A DNA stretch of 64,000 nt from Clonostachys chloroleuca (Eukaryota > Ascomycota > Sordariomycetes > Hypocreales > Bionectriaceae). The translations under genes and the position numbers were made by a program. Where the stretch lies: NCBI GenBank assembly GCA_037952775.1, contig JBANAY010000003.1, positions 10,664,001 through 10,728,000 on the forward strand, in the 5' to 3' direction. This document shows, piece by piece, positions 47,230-59,196 of this stretch (within the stretch, counting starts at the first letter, position 1; each line of letters starts with the position of its first letter). Below the pieces are notes generated by a model. That model saw only the letters and a list, made by a program, of their open reading frames with translations, searched no databases and was not told the DNA's origin.

Positions 47230-48255
47230 GGAAATTTGGCTGACTTGAATACGAATGATGATGATGGTTCGACATCTCTTTCCCCGGCGCCAGACACAAT
47301 GAGGCTCGTGAGGCTTCTGTTGGAAAGGGGCAAATGTGAAGTATCACAATGGCTAGATTTCTCCACTCGTGACAGCCTCAAGGAGAGAATATCAAGGTAC
47401 TAAGAAGCTCGATCGTAAGGTATTTATATTGTCAAGGAGATAACATGACATCCCTCATCATAGCCTCGATATATCACTGGACGCTGTGGAGGCCATCTTG
47501 AAGCTGGAGCGGACATCGACAACAGTAATAATGGAGCATCTACAGCGCTTTGACCAGCCTTAGGGAAAAGGTCATAAGACGTGGTCGGCCACTTGATCAA
47601 GTGAATAGCATTGTGTTGACAGCCGTTGACGCTTGAGCACACCGCCGTCAAGCGTTCTGGCGCCGACCACGGCAGGCTCGCCGGTCCTCAACCAACCCGT
47701 AGACGCCATCACCTTATATAAAAGTTTCCCGGGCATTTCATTCAAAAAGAGCCCCTGTGGTGCAGTGGTCAGCGCGCCCCGATGACTGGCCTGTGATAAA
47801 CTCGCCCTGCACGTGCTATTGAACGCCCGCAGTTTCCTCATATCTTGCGAAGGTAGAGGATAGAACGGGTACATTACGGGGGCTAGGGTCTTTTGAATCC
47901 AGGCAGAAGCATGATTTTCTCTCTCTTTCACCTTTCTTTTTGGTTGATCGGCTGTCCAGTCTCGCAGCAGACCTAACATGCAAGACAATTGCTGTTGGAC
48001 ATCTCTCCATTGGGTTTGAGAGAGAATTCCTTTTAAGCCATCCTGGAGGGTTTCCTGATCGATTATGGAACTACCTAATGCCAATATTGTAAGTTCCAAT
48101 GGGCCAAGGGGCCCCTTCACTGGCTTCCTATATTAGTTACTTGAACAAGTCGAAGCTGGGGCACTTGTCAATACAAGAGACGGCGACAACTCGATGCTAC
48201 TCTTCTGGGCCGCCTAGATCGGATACAAATCATTGATAAATTATCTCGTCGCTGA
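47230..48255 (+). pseudogene. Ankyrin-repeat gene relic
   Basis: At least three ankyrin-like pieces on the plus strand in changing frames: about 47236-47345 (ADLNTNDDDGSTSLSP, then VRLLLERGKCEV), about 47470-47552 (SLDAVEAIL in one frame followed by EAGADIDNSNNGASTAL in another) and about 48149-48252 (VEAGALVNTRDGDNSMLLFW, a stop, then IGYKSLINYLV). These fit the consensus of a repeat ending in LLEAGAD(I/V)N followed by a new helix. Frame changes and stops show a decayed gene. A 182-codon open frame on the opposite strand (47572-48120) starts with GTG and has no family resemblance. Confidence 0.55.
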
Positions 48256-48261
48256 CCGATT

Positions 48262-48427
48262 ACGCGTTGTTGATTAGAGAGCCGAGATGGCCACCTGTGA
48301 GCTCCTCGGCCCCCCCCCCGTTTGCATTGTGCGATGCTGTCTTGGTCGGTGACATCCAGCTGGACAGCACTGAAACCTTTCAGGTTTAATTTCTCAAGGA
48401 CTGCCGGGCTCCGAGTAGTCGCGATGG
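48262..48427 (-). pseudogene. Short-chain dehydrogenase fragment
   Basis: Reading minus from 48427: AIATTRSPAVLEKLNLKGFS then AVQLDVTDQDSIAQCK, the second Rossmann strand and the LDVTD motif of classical SDRs. After a run of ten C/G (48310-48319) and a shift, GHLGSLINNA appears, matching the NNAG motif, followed at once by a stop. N-terminal glycine motif and catalytic YxxxK part are absent. It is a fragment, not the intact SDR seen at 61.7 kb. Confidence 0.55.
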
Positions 48428-49277
48428 CTTGGGAATTTTGTTGGATTCAACCCTAGGTAGGTTCGGGGTGTGTTGCCTCGACGGTGATACTCCGAGAGAG
48501 GGCAGGGACATGCACCCGGAAGTGCATCTGCTCATTTTCATCAGCCCTTTCCGTATGATTTCGACGGGTTAATGTGTCCTGTGACGAGAACTGAGGCCCA
48601 GCCTGTGTCCGACACGGGGGATTGTTGAAAGAAGCGGAACAGATGGTTTCATTGGGTGTTGGGGTCAATACATCGCCACGCGGCCCAGGTAGCATCGTGC
48701 AGGCCTGCCACATGTTGGCAACGCAGGTATGTATTCGGCTATATTTCTGTAGAAATTAAACGATGCGACCCATCATCGCCTTGCGGTTACATCCGCGAGC
48801 CAATCCACCTTGCTGACTTGGCTAGGGTCGCCGATTTACCGCGATGAATAGACCTATAGGATGCGTCCTACCATGGCATCTTGGAACTTTGGATTAGAAC
48901 TTTGAATGTTGAAACATTCTTTATCTCTGTATTTGAAAACCTGCTGTCAAAGTAGCATTTATATACAGTGATGCCAGAAGAAAAAAAAATGCATACCCTC
49001 CAAGGTTCGAACCATGTGCAAAACCAATATACATTAAGATTGGCCAAATCCAGTCAACGCGAGAGAAACAAACGCCAAAACACAATGACGCCAATGCACC
49101 TAAGCCGGATATATTAAATGTCCTGTCCCTCGCCTCATGCCTGGCTCTGCCTCTTTCCAGTGAGACAAACGCCCAAACCACATGTGGTCGATAATCCCTG
49201 CCCTCCGCTTTCGTGTATTTTCAGTCGCTGGTAAATCAAGGTTGTCGGGAAATTCTTCCTTCGCTCAGGAAACCGCA
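48428..49277. other. Intergenic, no supported gene
   Basis: 3' flank of the CFEM-like gene on its right. Short ORFs only. A9 run near 48982. Confidence 0.45.
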
Positions 49278-50210
49278 TCACCTCTGTCCCTGAGGAATGG
49301 ATCCAGGCATTTCTACTGCCGAAAATGTGGTGTTCCCAGGCAACGCGTCCGATGCCAGCTCCGCCACCGGAGGTTGATGTTGCGCATATCCTCCGTGCGG
49401 TGCGTATGCCGGGTGCGGGTGGCCCTGGAAAGATGGCGTCGAAGGAGTGACCCACGAGGCGGGGGTCGCGGTTGAAGTTGGCGCTGTAGGGGCCGGGCTG
49501 TGAGTTTGAGACTTGAAGTCATTGTAGCTAGCAAATCCTCCTTCTGGATAGGCCGTCGGCATGTTGGTGCGAGTTGGGAGCATGGGGTCCGACTCAGGAC
49601 CACGGCGACGGTAGCGACGGAAGAGGATGAAGGCGATAATTGCAATGATGGCGACACCTCCAACAGAAGCACCAACACTGATACCAATGGTCGCGCCCTG
49701 GGACAGACCTCCCTTGTCGTTAGAACTCGAGGATGATTCGGCTGGTGAGGTGGTAGTAGCGGTTGCTTGGGCGCTGGTTGTTGTGGTGGCAGCATCAGTA
49801 GAAGTTGCCGTGTTGGTCGAAGATGAAGTTGTCTTTGTCGTCGAGGTCGTCTTGGTGGTTGTGGTTCCAGATGCTGCTGACATGAAGTCGGCCTGGCTGA
49901 CCTCCATGGGGGTGCCTGAGGTCGAGCAGGCCTTCTGCATTACGTCGTAGGTGTCCTTGACATCGCCGGACGAGTTCTTTCCAATACACGCGGCGGCATT
50001 GGTGATGAAGTTCCCCCCATTGCCACAAAGGCAGGTGTTCATGGCAGCTGCGTCACTCCCAGAACATTTCGACTGGTTTGCCGCCTGGGTGAGACAGCTC
50101 TGCGCGCCCTTGGGGTAAAAGCTGAAGTCATTCTCGAGACCGAGGGCTGAGCCGGCAAAGAGGAACACGCAGAGCAGCGACGTGGTCCACTGTACACTTC
50201 GTCGAGCCAT
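49278..50210 (-). CDS. CFEM-like single-pass membrane protein, 310 aa
   Basis: Single exon. Signal peptide 1-24 (VQWTTSLLCVFLFAGSALG), an extracellular Cys domain with six cysteines (39, 49, 60, 62, 75, 95) resembling a reduced CFEM-type fold, a Thr/Ser-rich stalk (114-165), one membrane helix (about 175-197; TIGISVGASVGGVAIIAIIA) with a basic stop (RRYRRR) and a Pro-rich cytosolic tail of about 105 residues. This architecture resembles fungal wall-stress sensors (Wsc/Mid2 type) and CFEM receptors. True CFEM domains have eight cysteines, so the domain label is tentative. Role as surface sensor is inferred from architecture. Confidence 0.75.
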   Translation of the reverse strand: MARRSVQWTTSLLCVFLFAGSALGLENDFSFYPKGAQSCLTQAANQSKCSGSDAAAMNTCLCGNGGNFITNAAACIGKNSSGDVKDTYDVMQKACSTSGTPMEVSQADFMSAASGTTTTKTTSTTKTTSSSTNTATSTDAATTTTSAQATATTTSPAESSSSSNDKGGLSQGATIGISVGASVGGVAIIAIIAFILFRRYRRRGPESDPMLPTRTNMPTAYPEGGFASYNDFKSQTHSPAPTAPTSTATPASWVTPSTPSFQGHPHPAYAPHGGYAQHQPPVAELASDALPGNTTFSAVEMPGSIPQGQR

Positions 50211-53200
50211 GATCGGTTTCGATACTCAGAGAGCTACCAAATGATATACAGGTGGGGGCTTGGGTTGGTAGGCTGGGCACACAAGGGGAGAAACGAGAGC
50301 AAGCGAATGTTATCCCTCTGGCTCAGGCTAAGAATACAGGTCCAACCGAGATTAGACGCGCGCTCGCAGTGCGTTCGCTATCAAACGAGTGTGCTGGTAT
50401 ATGATGGGTGGTGGAAGGAAAAGGAAAGGAGAGCTGAGCCGTGGCGCCGAGGGCTTTCTCTGGGTGCACAAGCCAAGGGACGGGAGCGTACGGGAGGAAA
50501 GAATTGCAGGCTTGATTGGATCAAGCCCACCAGTGGCAGTGGGAGGGCCAATCCATAAGCACGGGACGGAGTTAGCTGGCTAGCTCGAAAAGGCCGCCTT
50601 CGATCGCGACCAGCCAGTGGTTAATGGGGCCGATCCAGCCCTTTGGTTGTGAATCTCAGCCCCAGGGATTGCCGTGCAAGTCCCAAAATCTCTCCGGGGC
50701 TGGGTCGTAGCACGTCTGATAGCGTCTCCTCCCCTGTACAATTCGGGCTGATGTGCCCGGCTAGGAGCGAAACGGCATGGTTGAGAGTAATTTTAGATGC
50801 GCCCGCTGATTGGCCTGTCGCCCGATCTAAGAAGCCCAAATCACGTGGTCTTACACTCGACCAGCCGCAGGTTACGATTTACCTTTCATGTAAGCACAAA
50901 TGCAGCACCTCATTGGCCCTTGCGCTTGAGCAGGGATCGCAGACGAGCTTTCGCAAATCCCCTATTCCATATTGCTACGGTAGTTGCAGGGCTGGATCAG
51001 GTTGATCCCTGGCTTGAGAGAGCTGCTTGAGAGAGTGGCGCAAGACCATGAACGTCTCAGCAACATTCGCTTGGAAATCGTGCTACAGGTGCGCTAGTGG
51101 CCTCTAGTCTTCCCCTTGGTGCCAAACATCGCGTTTAGCGTCCCTGCTGATACGCTACTAAGGGGTGGTTGGCCGCGGCCGAGAATCTATCCCCAATGCC
51201 GAGCTATTTGGCTGGCTCATTGGCTTAGAATGGAGGAGCAGGCCAGGAAATGGCAGCCACCCCAAACATGAACACAACAGAAGCCGCCGTGGCGCAGTCA
51301 ATACGATTCAAAAGCAAAGAGCATTGAACGGGGTGCGCCAAGTGTGATTGATGCCGTTTGTCCTGCATATTTGTTTTGCCAATCCCCGCCCACGCCCGAC
51401 CCGACCTCCACCCCGAATACCCAGTCGCTGTTTTAGCTTGTAATTGGTGGCTGGCGACATCCATGCTAACTTGAGAGAATGGGATCTGCCTGGCTACCAG
51501 AGCGACAGATCGAGAAAAAGGAACATAAAGAACGACCCTGCTAGGGTTGTATTGAGTGCACTCGTCGCTATTTACTCACAGGATATCGGCAAGTTCATAT
51601 TGGCCACCGAACCAAGAAAAGGGGCCAGCCTATGTAATGTTTTCGAAAAACAAGAAGTCACATCATTGGGAAGTGCGTACGGCAGGAGCAGTGGCCATCT
51701 AGCCCAGAGTCTGAAAATAGACTTCGTGATGCAGACCGGTACAACATGAACCAGGTGCCCTTGAATATCGGGGTCTCTTGCTGACTTCTGCAATACACGC
51801 GCAAAATAACCTAATTAAATGAGCAGGGTACTGTTATCGCTCGATATCACCATCCCACCGCTGGGCGCGCCAAAATTGGTGGCTCAATTTACCACATCCT
51901 ACAGCATGTATAGGTCACATCATGAACTTGTAATTGATTGCTGAGGTTATGGTATCACCATCATCTTGGCTAGTCCCGTGAAATCCTGGTACCCGGCACT
52001 TCCTTGGCAAGCAGAACGGCTTAGGGATCCACGGGAAGGATACCAGAGGATATAAAGTGTGACGACAGAACGCGGAGCTTGTCCTTGTCGTACATGGACA
52101 TCTCACCATATACCGCGTTACCATTGTTGAAACTGCGGTGCTACAATTGTTCAAGAACTAAAGATCAGGCCAGCTCCAAAGAGCTCCAGTTTCCACTCTA
52201 CCGAGAATGCCTCAGCACCACGAAAGAAAAAGAAAAAGAAAAAGAACGAAAAAAGCCAAAAGATATGCTCTTCTTCGTTCATCTTAGACTGCCTTGAGCT
52301 CGATGTCAAACGACGTGTCATGACTCAGACTATTCCACGATATATCGAAACACGGCCGAAATACTCTTCAAGCGTATCTCACTGGCCAGGAACGCTTTAA
52401 TGAGTACGGTATACCTGGTAATTCGTCCAAGCTGCAGTCATCACGCAGTGGGCTACGGCTTAAAGAAACGTGGAGGAGAAATCGGTCGACACAGATATTT
52501 GGTCTAGGCAGGTTTTCAGTACGCAAAACACCCGTCCACATAAAGGAATATGCTACCGTGGTACAAAATAAGCTCAACGATTTAGCTGAATATATGTGTG
52601 CCTCGATCTATAGTCTCCCGCCGAGAGGGACGGTGATTTGAGGGCGACTTGCCTGCAAGATCTGGACGAGAACCCTTTGATACGCTGTAGGGTGACTACA
52701 CCATTCAATGCTGTCAACCTATAGCGCACTAACAAGAGAATTCAAGGATTGGTAGTTTGTTTCGAGGCAGATGGACGCGTTCGACTGAAGTGTTCGTCAT
52801 ATAACTGCCAAGAGCCCGGAGTTTGCGGTCGCGGCCGTGGACCCATGCGTTTTACATGAAGTTCTGCAAGCAAATGGAGACAGTAAAAGAGGTGTGCCTG
52901 TTATATTTATACAAGCTAGGGGTATTCCATTTTGTTAAACTTCGAAGCGAGCCATCAAGTCTGCCTGGCATCTTGTTCGTCAATTCAGGGTCCCAGGTCG
53001 CAAAAGTTGACAGTTATGCTAATCGTTTCTGAACATGTTCGCGAACCGGAAATATGACCATCTATCTTGGTAGTCGAGTGTTGATTATCATGTCTTTAGA
53101 ACCCCCCCCCCAAAAAAAAAAAAAAAAAAAAAAACAAGCTAGACGTTTGAGGGAACTAGGGAGATTCGCCTCTATCAGAATCAGAAACGCTATGAAGTTA

Positions 53201-56200
53201 GAACTAGTATTACCTTGGATCTGAGTTGATACCTGGCCTCGCCGCACATGACCAAGTAGCAAATTATGTGGAAGGTGGATTGAAAGTAAGAAAGAGATTT
53301 TCTGATCACCGACTCATGAGCTTTGGCTTCTCTGGTGTGATGGATACTAAGGGAGTTGGCGAGTTGGTGTTATCGATGAGCTCCATGCTGAAGGGCGCTG
53401 CTGTCACGCGCGAGCAGGTGCAAGTGGGCGTCAGAATAACAGGGACTACGAAGATGCCTTCTCCCAACTGTCCAATACAGGCCACGATATTGATAGATAA
53501 TAGTTGAAAATAATAGATTATTGAGTCATTATTGTGCAGTGTTATCTACTTACTATCACACAATAAGAAACAATAAGAGGTAGTATAATGCGACTGACTG
53601 CCATAATAATTCAATCGAGGTGACTTTGCAGTCCTTGTTTTTCTGACAGCCACTTGGGGTGCATTCACTTACCGCCAGACTCATTGTGCGCTCAGAGATT
53701 CACTCGTCCGTCAAATTGCCAATGAGGTCAATCAGTTTCAGAAAGAACCATGGCTCACCTTTTACCACCAGAGTCGATGAGTGAATTGGTAGCGGATTGG
53801 CTATGTGCGCTTGAGGAAGACCCTCAGGTCCCATTGCCTGGTCTTTCTTCAGAAAAGAGACCAATGCCAATATGAAGTTAAGTTTAGAGATGCGGATGTC
53901 ATTTGATCCGTGAACCTGGCGTTGGCGATCTGCCCAATCAAAGTTGTAAATGGGCGGGTTGCGCGAGACAAAAACTCATGTCAGTTTTAGCCTGACCTAC
54001 AACACCTCGCCAAAGCTGAATGTAGATGATTGCAACTCTTTTTTTCCACTTTTAGTTTCTATTTGAAATACTCTTTTCTGAACTCTATCTGATACAACAT
54101 CAGGAATTGGTTATAAAACGGTATTAGTACCGATATCGAATATGCATACAACCAGACATGCACAAGCAAACAACACAGCACTGCATAGCATCTTTGATTT
54201 TGACATGTATCAGTTAGTGGAAAACCCGCATGAAGAGCCATTGCTTGCATGCTCGAACTAGTAGCACGTCATAAACTTTCCTACCTAGGATGGTTTTTCA
54301 GGTCACTCGACATGAAACCTAGATACATGCTATGAAAATGAGATTCGCTCTGACCTTCATTCTTTTTCTATGTTTTAACCTCTCCAAAATGACATAATTC
54401 TTATATGCGCGTCAAAAGGGCAAGTATACCGAACTGCCTCATAGGTGGACTCGGATATCAATGGATGCAGCCGGACGCTTAAGGAAGTGGTAACTACATC
54501 TGAGCTAGGCTCCATTTAGGCGTATGATGAATGAGACTCTAATCACGAGACGTCTTTTCCAGTGCGTCAACCAAACCGTATTCTCGTTCCCTCGGGGGGT
54601 GTGAGTTGGCCCGATGCTAAGTGTTGGGCAGAAATAACGATTACCTGTCAGCCAGTTGGACCAGTCTGCTGGATTTAGACCGTCGTCGAAAAGTGGTGCT
54701 GATGCTGCCTCTCACGTAATTGTACATGACTACACCAGTCTAACTGGTAGGCCCATTGGTGAGACCTGTCATTCTGTTGCGAGTCTCTAGTCAACTATGT
54801 CATTGGACATTGCTGCTGCTGCATGTTGATGTATGTGAGTGCATGTACATAGCTCACGCATTGAGGGGAGGGGAGGGGGAAGAGAGGAGAGCATGGCATT
54901 TTGTGCCAAGCCCAGGAACGATCTGTCATAAATCCCGTGCATATACATACAAGGCTTACCAACGAGTCGGTGACAGGAATGGCTGGGTGTTCTCCCAGTT
55001 GCGGCCCCTTCGTGTTAAGACGGAGGCTGGTACCAGACCGCCTCGCGTGGCTTCCATTCACCGCTGGCGGTGGCATCGGTTATGATCACGAACCCAAACA
55101 CCAGGAAACTTCCGCCGTTTCACAAAAATCAAGGGACTGATGGGTATTAAGAATGGAGCCTTCCCCAAAGCTCGCGGCTGCAAGCTTTCCCTAACGGTCA
55201 GGGTGTGTTATGCAGCGCGCGATGATGTCAGGGGTAACCTTGCATCCGATTCTGGGTGCGTCAAATCTTACCTAGAGGCGCATCGAAAGATGCATTCTTG
55301 GATATAACATGTAGTTGAGCGTAATAATGCCTTCTGTAGCTGCAGGATGACGCCGAAGGTATTTCGCCGTGTCTCGGATCTCATTTTGAAAATTCACATG
55401 CGGGAACGGAACGACTGGACCGTGAGCAAGGGACTCTACCCACCCAAGAGTCGAATGTTCCGTAGCATCACTTCATAATGATTAAGTATTACGGCCGGGG
55501 TGATTTACGAAAGCCACAATTGGAGGGTCTGACCAGGAAGTAGGTTGTTCGGAGGTAAGGACTGGGTGGTGGCGGATGGCGAGCCGGCGTATGCGGATGT
55601 ATGCGTTGGCGATGATCAAACCACCACTCCATTGGATCAGGACATCCCTTTTCGTACAAATCCGGGTACTCTCCTTACTTAGGCACGCTGAGCATCGGAC
55701 CCGTAGCCTGCGCCGCGCGTGAAGGCGATAACGCGCGTGTAGGTACCCGCAATGAAGGTCGAGACGATCAGACGGACTAAGCCTTTACTCGATGCGTCCA
55801 ACAACACATGGGCAGAGGCGATCAAATCAGTCTTGACCAGAAATGCATGCTGGCGGTATTGGGTCGCCACTGGTGAAGGCATCCACCCAGCCGTCCATTC
55901 ACAGATAACAAGAATGGGCATGCCAAGCTGATGAAAGACCTGGAGTGGGCATGCGGACGACGCTGAGATACCTGTCCAGCTGATCCGCTTTGGTTCAAGC
56001 CCCTCCCCCTCCCTCCACGTCCAATACCGTGGGACTTTGGTGATGTCTTTCCACTCCCAGAATCTCGCCGATTCCACCACCCCGGAGCTCGTCAGGCTCT
56101 CGCGCAGACTCACCTCGTCAGCCACCGACGATGACCAAGCGAGCGAGACCGGGGAGACGCGGGTGAGCGTTTTGGGTGCACTTGACTCACCTTAGCTCCA

Positions 56201-57480
56201 GTGGGTGCCCAACAGGCCTGGGCGTTTGACAAGACAGCCGTCGTGACCTTCATGCAGGGCATCGAGAGACGACTGGGCAAGACTACGGGGGATTCGCAGT
56301 AGTCCTGCCTTGTCGCCGACTGTCCGAGTTAGTCGTGAGTACTTGCCAGCCCCGCCAATTTTCATAGGGTGTCGCAGGTACCACTTGTCAGTCTGGCGTC
56401 CAGTCACAACCTGGCCGTGCGCAAGCGCCTAACGGGGGAGGAAACTGGCTGCCAGCGTCCAATCGGGATCTGAGGCAGAGTGGGATGGTCTCTCTGGGCC
56501 TCAACAGCAGAGGCAGAGGCAGCAGCAGGGAGCGGGAGGAGGCAGGCCGTCGCTCCACCGTGGGCAGCGAGGCGGTACGTACCCGCTGGCTACTGGCAGT
56601 CCGGGTGCCCTGTACAGCGGGTTGCCTCAGTGGCTGGAACGGTGACGACGACCTCGGCGTGTCGCCTGGGGCTGGGAGGGAGGGAGGGTGTGCCGTCTGC
56701 GGGTGCGGTGCGGTGCGCATGCCTGAATGTTTGAGGATCGAGCCAGACTCCCAGGGGCGGGCTCTCTGCAGCGTGTGATAGCTGAGGTGATTGGGCTGCC
56801 ATCACACAGGTCAAGACAGCGATAGGTGTGCATTTGACTAGCCCCCAAGTGCCTGTTTCTACTTATAAGACTACTTCAGGCCGCATCCTGCCAACTAGGA
56901 AAGAATAAGATGGCCAAGGCCGCACCATCCCAAGCTTCTGTTGACTGCACTGCTGATATTTGAGAACCGAGATACCCGATTCTGTCGCCTTCGGTTCACC
57001 TCCCTGTTCCTACTACCACCACGACTTACCTGTCTCCGTCCTTCCCACCTCCTACTTTCTTGACCGACAAAATCCATATGGTCCCTAATTGACCCCGGTT
57101 GCAATAAGCTAGTTCGCTAGCAAAAGGGAAAAAAAAGGGTCAGCCCATTGCGCATCCATCGCATTATCACTGATCAGTTCACTGTGGGTTCCTTCAACAG
57201 GGACATAACCCTGCTCCCCTTCTGCTGGCGGGGACTGTGAAGTTATACTAAACAGCACTAGCAGCAGATCTCTGTGGACTACCAGCCGGTTTTCTCACCG
57301 TCACTCTGGCTCGCTTGGCCCCAACCGTTCTCGCTGGGGGAAGCTTTGCAGTGCGCGCAGTGCCCTCGCAGAGTTATTTTTGTTCTAGACGCTGCAGGCC
57401 GGCTTGTCACATATATACCTACCGCCTTGGACTGTTTCTCAGCGCCGATCGGTTCGCCGTTGAGCTGAGTAGCAAGCAAG
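50211..57480. other. 7.3-kb stretch without a supportable gene
   Basis: The longest gene-poor interval here. It contains many short ORFs with no family resemblance. Candidates I could not support are a minus-strand open frame from about 56190 to 55679 (starts at GTG, no ATG, preceded by a GTGAGT donor-like site) and plus-strand open frames around 52150-52641, including a Lys-rich (AAAGA)n tract near 52223-52255. A C10-A23 homopolymer pair lies at 53102-53134. The part from about 56400 to 57480 is GC-rich and probably includes the promoter and long leader of the gene at 57481. Non-coding RNA genes or decayed elements cannot be excluded. Confidence 0.4.
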
Positions 57481-59196
57481 ATGCCTCTCCAACAGACTGT
57501 CACCATTCTGAACAACTCGGGCAAGATTATTGGCACGGTACGGCCCCGCTCCTCGTTCACCACACCCTTTGCGCCCCTCCAAATAGCTAACCAAACTGTG
57601 TCGCAGGGTAAAACTCTCCTCTCAGTCTTCAAGGAAGCGCAAGAGGCCTACAAGGACAAGAGGTCGCAGCTCAAATCGGACCGGGCGCTCACCCGCGCGG
57701 CAACCTTTGACCAAAACGTCAACCAAAGCACTCGAAGCCTTCACCGCCACCACCATCACCATGACTATGCAGAGGAGGAGGATGACGACCACCACTATAG
57801 ATACCACGAGGAACGCAGCCACCGAGGCCATGACGCACGAAGCGAGGCAAGCTCCAGGAGAACCAGCCGCCGATCGAAGAGCGTAGTCTCCAAGCGCACA
57901 CATCGCCGTGAAGACGAGGAGAGCCAGTATGGCGGTAGCACCACAAGCCGAGGGTCAGCTCTGACTGAGAAAAACCTCAAAGCCATGACCCAGGTCTCTG
58001 CCACAGCACCCAGCAGGCCGCCTCCCTCGACCTACCAGCGGCCCTACGCCGAGACCATGGCATTGTCCAAGATGGATGTGACAAACGCGCAGATGCGCGA
58101 CCTCGCGGTGTCAGAACGCAGGCCACCACCGACTGCCCTAACTCGACGGGCATCATATTCAGAGGTCGGTAGCCATAGCCCATATGACCAAGATCGCCAG
58201 TTGATCCGAGCTCCTGCCAAGGAGATTGACATGAACCTCGCTTATGGTGAGCTCCCGCCTGACCTGCAGGAACGTTATGATCTCGATCCGGTCTATGGAG
58301 ATGAGTATCAAGCGAAGGCTCTGACCAAAAGGGTCGAGGGCCTTCTGGTCGAAGCCAACTGCCTGAAATACTCGGCTGGAAAAACCATCGCCCACCTGCA
58401 GACGAACCCAGATGCAGCTGCAGCGGTGGCATGTACGCTTGCCGAGCTTTCCAAAGTTGTTACCAAGGCTTCCCCGGCGGTTCTTGCCATGCTCAAGGGC
58501 GGTTCCCCGGCCGTCTGGGGTCTATTAGCCTCGCCGCAGTTCATGATTGGCACCGGCGCCGTCGTGGGCCTGACCGTCATTATGTTTGGTGGCTGGAAGA
58601 TCGTGAAGAGGGTAAAGGAGCAAGCTGCCGCCAGGGAGGCGATGGCATACGAGGGCGTGCCAATGGATCGCCCTGCGCCTATGAGGACGCAGAGTGAATA
58701 CAGTTTTGGTGTGGACGAAGCTCTCATTGTAGATGACGAGCTTAGCTCTATCGAGACGTGGATGCGGGGTGTTCCTGCTTACGGCGATGACGAGAGCGCC
58801 GATCTAGAGCTGATTACTCCGACAGCCGACCGTGCGACAAAGTCGATGAAGGGCGATGACTTTGATGTCCGGTCCCGACGAAGTACACGAACCACTGGGA
58901 CTACCAAGACCGCCAAGACAAGCAAGACAAGCAAGTCCTCAAGGTCGAGGCGCGAGGATGACTCTGACCGCAGAAGCACCAGGCATCATACAGCCGAAAG
59001 TGTCGCTGGCAGCGAGCGGAGCAGGAAGACGTCTAGCACCAGAAGAGATCGATCTACTCCCAGGCTCATTGAGGATGGGCGCAGTCAAAGAGGCGACGAT
59101 GATCTTGATTTCCGGCCCAAGGTCCACAGACAGGGCAGCAATATGCTCAAAGCCCTGTTCAAGGACAACAAGAGCAGAAGCGAGGTCCGCGTATAA
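57481..59196 (+). CDS. Conserved fungal protein with hydrophobic core and Arg/Ser-rich ends, 548 aa
   Basis: Two exons, 57481-57537 and 57607-59196. The 69-nt intron (GTACGG..TCGCAG) is a multiple of three and has no stop, so an unspliced reading of 571 residues is also open. Splicing is favoured because it joins NNSGKIIGT directly to GKTLLSVFKEAQEAYKDKR, as in related fungal proteins. Residues about 50-200 are His/Arg/Ser-rich. The central part (about 235-360) has ordered helices including KYSAGKTIAHLQTNPDAAAA and a hydrophobic stretch (FMIGTGAVVGLTVIMFGGWK), a probable membrane segment. The C-terminus is again basic and Ser/Thr-rich, ending KALFKDNKSRSEVRV. Function unknown to me. Confidence 0.78.
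   Translation: MPLQQTVTILNNSGKIIGTVRPRSSFTTPFAPLQIANQTVSQGKTLLSVFKEAQEAYKDKRSQLKSDRALTRAATFDQNVNQSTRSLHRHHHHHDYAEEEDDDHHYRYHEERSHRGHDARSEASSRRTSRRSKSVVSKRTHRREDEESQYGGSTTSRGSALTEKNLKAMTQVSATAPSRPPPSTYQRPYAETMALSKMDVTNAQMRDLAVSERRPPPTALTRRASYSEVGSHSPYDQDRQLIRAPAKEIDMNLAYGELPPDLQERYDLDPVYGDEYQAKALTKRVEGLLVEANCLKYSAGKTIAHLQTNPDAAAAVACTLAELSKVVTKASPAVLAMLKGGSPAVWGLLASPQFMIGTGAVVGLTVIMFGGWKIVKRVKEQAAAREAMAYEGVPMDRPAPMRTQSEYSFGVDEALIVDDELSSIETWMRGVPAYGDDESADLELITPTADRATKSMKGDDFDVRSRRSTRTTGTTKTAKTSKTSKSSRSRREDDSDRRSTRHHTAESVAGSERSRKTSSTRRDRSTPRLIEDGRSQRGDDDLDFRPKVHRQGSNMLKALFKDNKSRSEVRV

Noticed and set aside
47755..47790. tRNA-like A-box (TGGTGCAGTGGTCAGCGC)
   Set aside because: No matching B-box or acceptor-stem complement nearby, so no tRNA gene can be supported.
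47572..48120. 182-codon minus-strand open frame
   Set aside because: Begins with GTG rather than ATG, second half has random composition, and it lies opposite ankyrin-like pieces.
52079..52641. Plus-strand coding-like frames with a Lys-rich tract
   Set aside because: Frames of this length occur by chance in 64 kb and the Lys tract is a simple repeat (AAAGA)n; no start or family.
53102..53134. C10-A23 tract as poly-A tail of a retroposed element
   Set aside because: No coding or LINE/SINE-like sequence next to it and no target-site duplication recognised; treated as a simple homopolymer.
55679..56190. Minus-strand open frame of about 170 codons
   Set aside because: No ATG, no family similarity; a donor-like GTGAGT at its start suggests an intron at best. 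Could not build a gene around it.
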